A stretch of DNA of 64,000 nucleotides from Phytoseiulus persimilis (Eukaryota; Arthropoda; Arachnida; Mesostigmata; Phytoseiidae), in the NCBI GenBank assembly GCA_037576195.1, contig CM075101.1:11966001-12030000 (forward strand), given 5' to 3'. The notes beneath the pieces were generated by a model. That model made no database searches. It was given only the letters and a program-made list of their open reading frames with translations, and was not told where the DNA came from. A program made the translations under genes and the position numbers. Of this stretch, positions 27,709 through 40,600 are shown piece after piece; position 1 is the stretch's first letter; each line of letters opens with the position of its first letter.

Positions 27709-29269
27709 GCCGCGATCTCTTGGTAATGCTCTCCGATTACCTTCGGGGGCCGTACTGTATCCTGCATTGTTTCATGGATCGTGTAGATTCTAACGGCAAG
27801 CTGACACGCATTGCTTGAATGACACATATGTCAAAAGGTCTTTGTGAGAGAAGTCCAATCTAGAATCCAAAATGGAGCTTAGCCCAAACAAACCATCCAT
27901 GCTGAACCAGATTCCCAACAATTCTTGACGTGAAGTTCTAATCTGAGCACCCGAACCGAAAATGTGACATTTCTTCCAGGGACAGCTGGGATCATCCGTT
28001 TTCGGGAAGACGCATGCACCAACAAATTTGCATCGACGATGCGGATTCAAATGTCTCTTGAGGCGGAGGTCAGAGCAATGAGGTTCCAGGCATCGTAAAC
28101 GCTCTTATCTCAGGGTCGAGTTCCAGGTGCGTCAGTCGCTTGCGGAGCTAAATTACTAAGACCTCTGCTTTCAGACGCCCGCCGGATTCCCGGTCACACC
28201 GCGAATAATCTTCCAGCTCAGGGCCAGGTGGCAATGTGCACCGCGTGAGTGGCGAGTCGTGTCGCAGAGTCAGGACATTGCTTCCCATCCACCATCAGTG
28301 CTCGAGCTTTGCCAACACTCTACATGAGTAACACTTCGTTGATTTAAGCTCGAAACGCAGAGTTCCGAATCATATCACGGGAAAGGCTCCGGCCATGGCC
28401 CAAGTTCCGCATGAGGCACCCATCCTTGGACGAGGTTTTGGGGCGGGAATAGTGACCTTCCAATGAGCTCCTCAAATGAAGGGGGAAGCCGAAGAATTTC
28501 TCGTCTCAGATCCATCGCTCGGGTCATATTTGTGCAACAGAATCCACCTCCGACGCTGGAGACTCTAATATACATACATGCGCGGGGAGGAATAAATCCG
28601 GGAAAACAGCGGAGTCATCGAAACTGTCGGCCAATCATCACTAGTGATCTGACTCTCCACTTCTTTTTCCCTCAAGATATTCCTGCTCCATACGGACGTG
28701 ATGGTAGAATCATGGTACCCAAAAACAGAAAAACATATCTGAAACGTCAATTGATCTCGAGAGCGAAGAAAGTTCTCCAACTTTGTCCGAGCTCGGAGAG
28801 TCGACGGTAGATGGTAGCCCGGACGCACAGAAAGCCGATCCCTCCCTTCGACATTCCCTCGCGAGTTATAGTCGCAGACGTCAAACACCGTAGATTCTGC
28901 ATGGAGCTTGTAGATAAATAAGTTTTCGGAGCATCTACCCCACACGGATGTCATACGATGATTGTGGACCTGCGGTGGGATTCGGGTGTCGGGCTCGTCA
29001 TGATGCTACAGATCAGTTGCAACTTTCATCATTCTTCAAGTTTTTTAGTCGAGGAAATCGGATAGGATCGGGATCTTTCGTGTCAATCTCGTCACTGCCC
29101 AAAAGAACGCAGCCTTGCACTTGAACATTCCCGCGATTTCCTGATGAGAAAAACCGCGCACAAACGTGGTCATCGTCCTGCTCGAGCAGACCATGTGCGT
29201 TTGCTCCTCCCCCCCTGTGTTCCAGATTACAGAGGATTGGGTCACTACTCCTTCGTGGCTGATTCTAGA

Positions 29270-32140
29270 TCAACGAGCGCTCGGGGCGCTCGTATACGGC
29301 GTAGGAGAAGGCATTCTCCGACACTCTGAGAATACCTTTCCCAAACTTTCACTGAATGACAATTTCACATAATGAGAAACATAGGAATGGAAGAGTTCTG
29401 CTAAGGCAGCCTCGGCGTACGCTTTGCGTGGTAGCCAGATCTGCCAGGTGCCTGGTACACGCTCACAATACACTTTCGGTCGGTCGACAACCTAGAATCC
29501 AGAGCTTCGTTTCAGATGTCCAACAACTTTCCAGTCAACCTCAGGGGCTCTTCCGCCCGTTTTCGCATACATTTCTTGTGTGAAGTACATAATTCTAATT
29601 GCAACAGAGAATAAAGAGAGAACTCACTTCTACAGTGAGGGGCGAGATTTTCTCCTGTGGGGTTTCCGGTATCGAAAACTCCACTGATATGATCTGAACA
29701 GGAATCTGGCAAGCCACAGGCGCTGCCTTGACAATTTTCCAGTGCCACGCAACCATCCAAGCCTTCTTCATGACAAGAAGGGCTCGTGCGTAAGGGCTCC
29801 CCACTGAAATACGGTAACGGGAATCAGCACACTGAGTCCCGAGGCTTTTGAAAGTATCTCGTCGCATCGATTCACCTCGACGGTGGAATGAGATATTGTG
29901 AAGATTGAAGCCCTTCAGACGCGTCAGGTGAGCATTATAGAAATAAAAGCTCTCTTTCAGTCGATCTTTCAGCTCTTCGACGAAGTACTTTTTGCTGATT
30001 GTCTTGAGCACATCCCTGTTGGTCAATTCTAGGCACTTGGTCACCAATGCCCGTATAGCTTCACTGGGTATCCCTGTGATTCAGATCAGAATAGATTAGA
30101 ATAGAGCTTCCCAGACGCGGTGTTGTGGCACCGCTCCGTCTCACGGTGGTGCTCCTTGAGAACATGTTCCGAAGTATCGTTCGCATGAGCCTTCCTTCAG
30201 CTCGTCAATTCGGTATTGTTTCAACGCCTCCACAGCAGAGGTCGTCAAACTTTTCCGACGATGGCACCCCAGGGGGTTTACCCGAATCCATTCTCCCCGA
30301 AACCGTCTTCCCGACCAGAAACCCTCTCCCGATTTCGGGACCCCCCGAGTACATGAGGTCTCTATGCAGAGCGCGGAGTCCGAGAGGGCGGACTTCAAGG
30401 GAAGCGAGACATGTTGAGGAATCACCCCTGTGCAAAACATGTCTCAAAAGAGCGACATCCGGCAAAGATGAGGTTTCGGACTCAGGAATTGTTTTCTTGA
30501 CGAGAATAAGAGATTTAAGCCCCAGAAATATCACAACACGTCGAGGTGATGAACGAAAAGTGAACACTCGATCCACTTGTCGACTGTTTCTCGTCCGTCT
30601 CCAATAGCTGTGTTAGGGATGGCATCGAAGCAAACAATCGGTGACAAGAATCGAGAAGTAACAGCCCGAATGCGAAGAGAAGTTTTCCTTCGTGGAGTTT
30701 GGAGGAAAACCAACGTGCTTCATCGTGAGGAAAGCCTGTCCGTCTTCAAGGAATACAATCTGCGGCGGCACTGCGGAGGCGCCCACAAGGGTGAGGAGTT
30801 CCTCTCAGGGTAGGAAAGATTCGACGGAATGGAGGCACTGACTTTTCACTAGGAGGGTCTCGGAATCAGGAGAGGGTTTCTGGTCGGGGATACGGGTTCG
30901 GGGAAACAGGCTGTAACCCCCCATGATGCCACAGCCGTCGCTCGCCGAGAAGGTGCGAAGTGGGGCCAAAGTGTTTGATCAATCCGAGACGAAACTACGT
31001 CGAAGTATGATGAAATCGAGGTTAGACATCGTTTGGCCTTATTCGACACCGTTCGCCACCCCTCGGCACACTTGCGCTGAACAGCTCATTGACAATTTTC
31101 TGGCGCGCTCTCCTACCTAAATTCCAGAGAAGTGCCCCCAAAATATCCTGCGACAGCTCCTCGTGCTTGGAGTCGTCCCAGCATCGGTTTTTCGGACATC
31201 GGCTGTTCCTCGTCGACGACGAAAGGAACCAGGCAAGGACGTCAAACTGAAGGATTATCAAGCACCGTGAGATAACATCCAGTGACGCAACGCGAACCAC
31301 CCATGTCCTCTATGATGAACACAACTAGCGAAAGAATCGGCTGTCGAGATCTCGAAGGTGTTCGATTTGCCAGAGGTTTTTCGCACGATGTGGAAATTCA
31401 ATACGAGGAGCAAAAAAGGAAAGATGCTCCTCCTCCGTTGTTTCTCGATATTTCAGCATCGACCATGACCGATTCGATCATCCGGGATTCTCGGACCATG
31501 GTTCTATTCCGGCGCGCAGAGGTCGGTCTCTTCAGCTGACGGCGACAAGGATTCGATCTTCCGTGGGTATTCGAACATTGGATTCCAGAGCGATCGAGAA
31601 ATATGATCACCAACCTCTCAATGCTCCATCGTCCGGTGATGATTCCGTCGCATCGTCGACTTTCGGGACCACGACTATCAGCAGGAGAATGATACCAGAA
31701 AGGACGATGAAGAGAGAGAGGATTGGACGCATCATCCTCACTATCCTGCTTCTAGCTGTGGAGAGTGACAGTAGCCGAGTGGGGAGAGCCGACATCACAT
31801 ATTCCGACCAAGACCTTCCGGAGAACCCACCCGGACGCGAACAACGAAACGCGGGCGCGGACCCGGAATTATAGCACTAGTTCCTGTACCTGCTCTTGAT
31901 CGAGCGCTTCTCTTTCCACGGCTTCGAACTTCTTTGACGTCAGCCGCCACCCCTGCTTCAGAAGCTTCCTTATCCCGAGGACCGTTAGTTGATTCGCCTC
32001 CTCGGGAATTCTTCGGGGGTTTTGGAATCTCTTTGTGCTCGAAAGTAGTGCTGGCCACTTCCAACGGTCCCATCGCGGTCATCAGGTCCAACACATCTGG
32101 AAAAAAGAGTTCGAGATTTTTCTGACGTTGACCGACTGCC
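29270..32140 (-). CDS. Type II membrane protein with group 7 allergen-like (TULIP-type) domain
   Basis: Minus-strand exons are 32140 down to about 31815 or 31827, 31755-31615, 30073-29876, 29803-29628 and 29491-29270, ending in TGA. Phases agree at the last three junctions (GCATTGAGAG|GTTGGT joins phase 1 to the exon starting GGATACCC; phase 1 again; then phase 0). The first intron (59 or 71 nt) has two possible donors. The N-terminal part is polar and basic (KEVRSRGKRSARSR). A membrane segment follows (PILSLFIVLSGIILLLIVVV), then about 200 residues whose order fits the Der p 7 family. That order is an amphipathic helix (KTISKKYFVEEL), strands (GFNLHNISFHR, ARALLVMKKAWMVAWHWKI), an edge strand (VQIISVEFSI) and C-terminal helices (EAALAELFHSYVSHYV, LGKVFSE). 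The family binds lipid-like ligands. Here a membrane anchor replaces the usual signal peptide, which is unusual. The identity is a pattern match only. Confidence 0.5.
30262..30931. repeat. Imperfect inverted repeat, about 80-nt arms
   Basis: The arm at 30,262-30,345, read on the minus strand, closely matches 30,853-30,931 read on the plus strand. Both contain GAGAGGGTTTCTGGTCGGG, and the similarity continues into CCCCC-TG-GCCA. By eye identity is roughly 80%. The spacer is about 510 bp. The structure sits inside the 1.5-kb intron of the group 7-like gene. It may be a fold-back or MITE-like element, or two copies of a dispersed repeat in opposite orientation. No transposase is visible. Confidence 0.6.
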
Positions 32141-32164
32141 CTGGTCAAGATTTATTTCACTCAC

Positions 32165-32349
32165 TCTTCATCTCGCGACGAACATAGCCATTTTGGAATA
32201 TCCGGTCTTGCATCCTTCCGGCTTCGTTTCTCATTTGGAAAGTGATCAGGGCTGGCTATTTTCGTTGGCCGGGATCCGATGCGCGATTCCTTGACTGAAC
32301 TGACTGAGCGAGGATCCTGCAGCGGCTCTCCCGGGGAAACTTTTTTCAT
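32165..32349 (-). CDS. Candidate N-terminal exon of the group 7-like gene
   Basis: This minus-strand open stretch begins at an ATG (MKKVSPGEP) and ends at CGAGATGAAGA followed by GTGAGT. It is polar, basic and probably disordered. Its end (phase 2) fits the phase of the acceptor CTTGACCAG at 32,141, but the intervening sequence would be only 24 nt, far below normal arthropod introns. It may be a real exon with an ultrashort intron, or the true upstream exon may lie elsewhere and this is chance. Confidence 0.25.
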
Positions 32350-34533
32350 GCTAGATCTGAATCGTCTCCTTCATTGCACCAACTCTCGTATTGGGATTGA
32401 GTGTGTCGTGTAAAATGCTAACCCGAGCATCCGGTATCGTTGGAGCGGAAGGGATGGAATTGTCGCATCGAATGACTACGGACGATAGTTTTCTCTCGTT
32501 GTTCGCGATGGTTTCTGAGGAGGCCGTCGGCGGGCGTCGACGACGAAAACACGAACGACTTATACCTCTACAACTCGCTCGGGAAGTCCAACCCGCCAAG
32601 ATTTCGTATCGATGCATGTGACTGGAAAGAATGTCTTTCCGACGCGTGGTATGGCTCCTCTCCTCACCTTGTTACGTCGCCTCGTAGAAAGTGCGCAGCT
32701 CCTCTACTTCTTCAAGAAAAGCCATCTATGGAACTCCTCGGAACGGTTGTCAGTCCCTGAGCTTCCCCGGGCTTCTCACCTTTTCCCATTTCAAGGCCGG
32801 AGAACGACAAACCGAGCGGGAGACGACAGGTAATGGACGATGCTCGGTGCGACACGTTCCCCCACGTAATGGAATCAGATATCACTTTGTTTCCAAGTTG
32901 GTAGCGAACCAGTTGCGAACATACTCAGAGTTGCAGACCTTCATTACACAAATCCATCATGCGTCCTCTCGATTTCGACCGATCCTGACCGAATGATTAA
33001 ACGCCTTGTTTCTCTGATTCATCTTTGAATTCTAGATCCGCTTCAAATCTCATTATCGTCGGAATTAACTTTATTGCGAACATATGCATGAAGTTGCCGA
33101 TTTCCGCCGTTCGATTCGGAGTTCATTCTCCTTGATTGTTATTCTCAGTCTGTGCATCAGACCACGGGGTCAACTTAGTTCCGAACGCTCGTTTCTGCGA
33201 TCCACTAAAACACCGGACAGTCTGTGCTTTGTTCTCTCTGGCCCTCTGGCACGCGCAAATTCCTTCATCAGAAAAGACAAAATTCCAATCAGCGCATTTT
33301 TGATGACAGTCGCTCGTGTCAACGACCGGGAAAGCTCGGGATTCGCGAAATCAGGGACGTCATCGAACGCGAGAAACGCGCAAGCGATTCGAATCGATGG
33401 ACCATATCGAGCCGATTTCTGAGCCCGTCACGGGATCCAATCTAGGGAAGGATAGCATCAGACGAGAAGGAACGACATCGAGAAATCCATATTATTGGAT
33501 ACATGAGGAATGTTAAATTCTACGTGTGTAGATCTTTGAGCGTATGCAGCTCGGCGGAAATAAAACGAGAGATTGCTATTCTGAAAGACTACGATGTTTT
33601 CGCGCGGATCTGGAATAACTGCCTATAAGACGAACTTCCTAGCCAATGTTCGTCACCAGCGTCCACTGCTGCTCTGCACTGACGAAGACTGTTTTGAAAC
33701 ACTCGCTCCGCCGTCGATATTCGCGCGAGCGGATTGTCAAAACTCTCAAACCTTCCGAACTCGAGCACCACTGTTCCCGGAATCGACGGCGGTACATTTT
33801 CGATAGTCTTTCCGGAGGTTTCAGATCGAAGGATTCGATGACATTCCGATCCAAGGCCTCCTCTCGCAGGAAGTGGACCAGAGCTAGCCGTTGATGTTCT
33901 ACAGGGTCGGAATTTCTGAATGGATCAGAACCGAGTTCCAGCAGTTGCAGAGCAACGAAAAGAGGAACACAGAGCTGATGAATACTACACCAGAATCTGA
34001 ACCTGATTCCACCCAGTCAACGATCGCTCTATTCTGAATGGACTGTTCGATGAGTCATCCTCTGCGTTTCGCGCAGGTGCTGAGCCCTGGTACCATCGAG
34101 CTGCAGAAACCATTACGAGGGCCGAAGAACAGCTCGTTCCGTATTCTGAGCTGCACAGAATGAGAGGAAACTTTTCTTAGTTCGTCGCAAGACCGCTGGG
34201 GGCGCCACTAAGCTCAGCTCTAGAGCAGGGTTGGGTATTTTTGTTCGAATTCGTGTAACGTGACCACGACAACTCCGACAACTACAGTTCGTGACTCTTG
34301 GCTCAACACGGGACAGAATCACGCTCTCTCAAACCCTTCGCTTAGGTTCGCCCTCTCTCCATGCATTGTTACGACACGGGGGGTTTTCGGTTGCTGGTCA
34401 CACTGACGTCATTCACTGGGACGTCAACGCCCGGCTCGGCGACGAGGATTTCGTGTTGTGTTTCCGCTGAACAATGTTGAACTGTTCCTCATGAGGTGCC
34501 CTTAGCGTGTAAGATATCGTCGCATGCTTAGTC

Positions 34534-34686
34534 ATGTGGCCCTCTGCAGGCTTCGCTGTGATATTGACGATGGGCTTGACGTTGGATTGGGCGCCCCTGA
34601 AATGCGCGGGCGCGCCGGCTCTTCCGCCACCCGCAGAAAACAACGGCGACCCCCGGGCTCACCAGGAATCGGAGAAAAGGATCAAG
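34534..34686 (+). other. MMP exon 1: signal peptide
   Basis: The ATG at 34534 opens 51 codons. They give a hydrophobic leader ([16 protein letters not shown]) and then a Cys/Ala/Pro segment suited to signal-peptidase cleavage. The exon continues into a polar stretch ending ESEKRIK and stops exactly at the donor AAG|GTGAGT in phase 0. That is the phase needed by the propeptide exon at 46,285 (GATTACCTCGAT). Joining gives [13 protein letters not shown], the usual start of an MMP propeptide helix. The link is inferred across 11.6 kb, so a transcript is needed to prove it. Confidence 0.6.
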
Positions 34687-37600
34687 GTGAGTTCAGTTAT
34701 TTCCGCGGTTGATGTCTCGCTCGAGCTCCAGACTGTCCTAAAATCGAGACTTCCTCGTCTTTCGATGTCGGAATTTTCGGGAGCTCCGCGTGCGGGCCGA
34801 AAAAAAATCGGCGATTCCGCCGCGAGTTCTTTCCCGTTCTCTGCGTTGCCGTAATTTGATGCTGACATTGAGAGACCTACTGAGTCGATTCGAAAACTTC
34901 CGGCATGGTTAAGCCGAGCCTCTCCGCGGGGATCCGGAGAGTTTTCCACCGGGTCTTTGACAGCTCCACGGAGTGGTTCTGAGTCAGACTGAAAGTTCAT
35001 TGTTGTTCATTGGCAATCAGCGTCAGCTCTTTCCGGAGAGAAACGTCTCGAATCTAGAGATCCCTGGAACAACGCTCTCAGAGGTCTTTCTCCGGGGTGA
35101 TTTCATCTTCTTTTAGTCGATCACAGCTCATTCATATTTCTTTGGCCCCACGACACGCCCACGATTGAATACTATGGGTTTGGGCTGTACAAGAGGGAGT
35201 CGTCGGACTCGTTCCATTCGAGATCCAAACCTGCGAAATTTCCAACGGCGTTCCCATCTGGCCTTGCGGGCTGATTGCCCAAGGCTCCAGCTTGCGAAGT
35301 CAAAGTGTACCACCTGGTCATCGGGACTGGTTCTAGTGTAACTTGAGGAAATCTGGACATTTGGCAACTCCTGCTGGAGATGACGCCGGAGAAAACTTCC
35401 CTACTTTACCCCCTCCCGCACGGTGCCCAACTTTTGGACCTGGTTTGTTTCGAGATTCGAGGAGAAAACCCACCTCATTCAAGGATCTCCCATCGGATTC
35501 GCTGGGAATCGGGATGAGCTACTTGAGTTTAGTTCGATGACAAATCCGTCGCCAACAAATGTCGGGATCCTGAATTACGATTCGAGCCAAACGATGAACA
35601 AGATGGGTATTGGAATTCGTGCCGCTGTGACACACGTAAAGAACTCCGTCATACTCAGACGTGTATCCTATTTAGACAATGAAGTTGAACTGTGGCTCAG
35701 GTCAACGGACCCCTTCAATCGAGTTGCGGAAACGGATGAGGAACGGCAGCTCGATACCGTGATCTCGATCAACCTAACATTTAGAGCAGTGAAATCGCTA
35801 CGATGGCAGTTTCATTATGTGTGAGAGCACTCGCGTGCAAGCGCACGTCATCGCAAACAACCGTACTATAATGGAACGTTTACATAAACTTCCTCGTGTC
35901 ATGCAACGGCAAGACCGAGCGGATCGAATATTGCTCCGGGAACGCGAACGAGTCCCGAAAAAGAATCAATCATTCATCGGTCATTGAACAGATATGGATC
36001 GGAAGAGATCCTTCGAGCGCTCATCATCGAGACCAGCGCCTGGCATTCTCGACCTCTCCGAAGAGCCGAATCCACTCGGAACTTCTCCCCATCGGAGAGG
36101 GATAAAGAAGCGCGTCGGCCACTGCACGCGTTGATGTCGTGGAAGCTTCCCCGACCGAGCACATTGGACGCTCCGATGATTCATCGAGAATTTGAAGGTC
36201 TCCCTGAGTTCGTAATCTCTCGTGAGCGCTGTCGCAGTCAATGAGCCTTGGAGGTAGTTAGTAGATGGCTCTCTGTGTTGACGAGCCGTCACTAATCTTC
36301 TTGCCTGTTCGTCATGGGTCTTTCGCAAGTCACTCCTCGAATCCATCCCGTTGTGTGATAGGACCACTCGCCTGGCCAGCATGACAATCGCACCTTAAGC
36401 GGTCGCATATTAACGGAGCCTTTCTATGGGGGGTCGCGCTCGTCACCTTCTGATCCGGTTCGACTCGTTAGGCTCGTCGGCCGGAACTCGTGGGCTGGAC
36501 CTCTGCATTCCCAGGGGGGCTCTCTTTGGCTAAACGCGACCGGAGCGCTGCCTGATACCGTTTACAGATCCGGGTCATCTGCTCGGTCGAGCTATAGTTT
36601 GGATGAGCTTCAAATAATGGAAAACTGTCTGCCTAGCTCGCCGAGTTCAGTCCACGAGAATACTCGCTCTCGGTCAGGTCATCGCCGGGAATGTTATCCC
36701 CGCGAACTCTACTTCCACCGAGCGAGACTGATTTCAACACCTTCTTTGTCCCTTGTACGTCGTCGCGATCTACACTTCGATTCGCGCGTGCGACTTCCAA
36801 TCGCTGAGGATCTCACAAATGGCTGAAACCAGACCCCGCGGACCGGCGTCTTCCTTTAATAGAAGCTGATGATGCGACTGTTCATGACGGCGCGTCAACT
36901 CAGCCACTGACGAAATCTTATGTCAGGTGCAATGATTGGGAGATCCATCACAGCCATGAGGGAAACGCAGTCTGAATGTGACGTCACATTGGGTCAGAAG
37001 GGACTCCTGAGCCACACATGCTCGTTTCCCGATGTGACGCGGCTGTAGAGTCGAGAAAGCTCGATCCAGACAAAGATCTCGATCATCCGGGAAGTCCATC
37101 AAGTGACGGAGACCTTTGCGCTTTTTCCCTATTCTCGGAATCGCCTCGATTTGGCTCTCAAACATGGTCTGCCGCGACTCCGTCGAAGCTCGTTGCTCGT
37201 CTGAAACGACCATCCAAACAACTTGAGCAACTTGAATCCTGTATTCTCTCGCATAACCACCATGAGGGCTACATGTGAGGCAACGGGGCTGACGACGATT
37301 CCGATGATTGAGTTTCCCAATCCGCCGCTGTGGAAAGAGCTGTCAGGTGGTGAACACGGAGCGGCACTGATCTACTGGTGCTCCCGTCATCCAACCTTCA
37401 CGCAAGTTTGACGAGGGATGTTGAACAGGTGGCCTGGCGTAACCTAGATTGGGCGTTCCCGGATTTCAAGCGGGCCCCGACGAGAAATCCGAAGCGAATT
37501 TTCATCCCGCTCCTCAGGAAGCTCGAGAGAGGAGAGGGGGAAACGAACACATGCGATAGCATGTTGACTTCTGGCGTTCTCGCACGTGAGGAATGCGGAC

Positions 37601-40600
37601 CATTGAGACCAAAATGACGAATCTATTATCTCTCGGATGAGGAAACCGTCGGCTCTGATAATCGTCCATACAACTGCGTCCCTTCCCTGCAGAGGATGTA
37701 TCTCCACTTGAGAGATCGGACTCAGATCAGCGAGAGAGGGTCACGGTCCGCAATGTTTGCGGTGATGAATGCACGCTGTATGAGTACCCGAATATGCGAC
37801 GTTCAGAGTTCTCCCCGCTGTATACAAGAACAGTAGCCGATATCCCACCGACTTCAGTTGTCACCGAGTGAGGAGGGGTTTCCTCGGAAGGGAACGCAAG
37901 ATTGCCGTGGCGTTCTGTTCGAGTAGCCAACAGATTAGGAATAATTCCACCAGTTAGCGAAGAGCCGAACGGACACTTCCTGAAAAGTACGAGGCATATC
38001 AACTTTTCCTGGCTGACTGCCCTCGTGAAAGCTAGAGTTTGCAGGTAGCACCCAGAACCCTGACATCGGGTCACGCCATCCATCCGATCTCATCGGGATC
38101 GATGGGACGGTTCCGTACTTGAGCGCTTCCGACGATCTCGACGGTTATCCTCACTGAGATTGAGGGATTTCCTCTCCGAGAGACCACACCGCTTCATCAC
38201 CGGGGCTGGAACTCGCTCGCGTTTCGCCCCCTAACATTCCCGTGTCTCGCACGCTTCTTCGATGCGACGCCGTCGGTCCCATGAATGATTCCAGGGGAGT
38301 GTGATTATTCATTTTGTCGCTTGGAGGTTCGGAAGATTCAGCCCTCCGTCTTTGAGCCTCTCGTGGACGAGTTGAGCTGGAAATCGGTACCTCATGACGA
38401 TTCCGGAACAGTAGAATTCCTAATCTTCATCACCATCCAGGGTTGCGCGTCAAATGGTGTCCGAGCCTCACACATCGAGCGGGTCCCATTCCAGATAAAG
38501 TTGATTCGATCTCATTGAGCAGACTTTATCCACTCACGCCGTGAGAATAAACGGCCTCCCAAGGCTCGAATCAGACTGAGTGAGTTGGCCACAAAAGCCG
38601 GAACAGATTTCCGGAACAAGGTCGCTCCGTTACTTTTCGCGTGCTCTCGCGTTTTCGTCGCGGTGTTCCTCACAGCTCGGGAGTCTTCTCGGAGAGATTT
38701 GCACATTTTCCTCGGGAAGCTCGTCCCGCACCCGCGTTCGCCGCGAGCCACTGACTTCTAGACGCGTTGGATCAAGAAACGAGGAAATCCTTGGTGAAAA
38801 ACTTTGTTTGTGGAAATCGGCCGTTGTGTAAGAAGGCTCTCTGGAAGAGGGCACTCGGGAAGGTCAGGGAGCGAGCGAGCAGCCCCTTGAATTCTGGTTG
38901 GACCGAGTTTCTTTCGCTCAGACAGCTCAGCTCCCCGGTCTCATCTTAACTCGACTCTGGTCATCCTTCTCATCGCGATGCACGATGACTCTCCGAGAAG
39001 GTGTTCCTCCCAGTGTCGAGAAGATCACTGTCTTTAAAGCCGCCGTCGCCCGCCTGAACAGGTACAGCCCAGCCCGGCCGGGGAGAACGTCTGTGTGTTT
39101 CTTTTTGACGCAGCAATATTTCAAGCGAGACTTGTTTGCTGGCGATGGAGAGCGTGAAACACCGTTGGGCCTCGACGCGTATCCCCTCTTCATAGTCACT
39201 TAACTCCCAGCAGCGAGAGGGCGAGGAGGGAGGTTCAGGGAAGACAATATCGACTAAGCTTCTGAGGCGATGTGCTAACAGGCCCAGGAGGCGCCGCCAT
39301 TCGTGATCTTAGTCCCGATGTACACGATATCATCTGTTTTCTCCACGGCGACAGTTTGAGCGAAACGATTCCGCTCGGAGCCGATTCCAGGAAGAGTCAT
39401 GGACGATTATCGAGTGCAGAATGAATTCGAGGACACGCTCGAGGATTCTCCGGGGGACAGGCGGGTGCGCTCTTCCATGAGCCCGAGATAGCATCGCTGA
39501 TTCGCAAGTTCCCGCCAAAGGCTACAGATCCACGGAGAGATCACCTTGCTCGCTGATAGATCGCACAATGAGTTGATCAGTCGCCCAAGAGGCTCGAATT
39601 CTGGAAAGGATTCTTGCCCGGTGAGTCTGGGCAATCCCGCTCAAGACGTCATGGCGGCGAGAACTCCGCGCACCGGAGCGCGCCGAAACCTCAACAGCCA
39701 GTCGGCGGTTTAAATCGAGTTGGTATGTCCGGGGAAGCCGCTGCGTTCCAGGGAACGTAAACAGAGTTCAAGTCTAGTTCTCTCCATCGAGTCGAAGCCA
39801 TGGAGCTGTAACGGGGAACACCACGAACGTTGCCGCGATCTCTCGCTCGAACACATCAGCTCCAAGCATCCGGCAGGCCGTTGGTTCAGGCAGTCTTTCG
39901 GTGGCAACAAACGGATCGACCCGTGGACGGACGGAAGGAAGGAAACAGGATGTCCTATTCTTTCGAGCCGACACCAATTTCCTTAGAACGCCCTCTATGT
40001 ATCTCTACGTTTCTCCCAGCCGCCTACTCACGAGTCCGGCGCCAGCAATGTGGTTAAGGGCCACTGTTGTTGTCGTGACCTACTCGTTTGGGGGAAACCG
40101 ATGGGCTGATCTCGCCAGAATTCCCTTGCGGCAATGGCACTCAATGTTATCGAGGAGGCAGCTCCTCACACACGAGATCAACTAAACGCAGATCGCTTGC
40201 GCCGTCAGCCTCGGATTTTCCCGTTCGAAATTGCGAGCTCGTCCAGCCATTGATCATCATCAAGGCGGAAAGAATATCGCGGATATCGCAATTCGGCCTC
40301 ATCCGCGATTGCTGTCATTTCTGGCCTCGACCGCGATAACCGAGAACGTTCGAGTCACTGCAGGAGATCCTGAGTTCGTCTCCGAGAATATTCCCTGGTC
40401 CGACGAAGTAGACTTGGCGAAGGCGGAGCTCAGAATGTTTCTGAAGTCGATCAAGGACTTCAACTGCCTCAGTCATCCCGGGGACTTCTGGCTTTTCTCA
40501 GCTCGAAGCTTAACGAAAGTTTCTCGAATAACGCTAATTTGCCTCAGCATGTCAGTCGGCAGTGCTGCCCCGGTCTCTCAGCATGTACTCGAAAGTAGTA

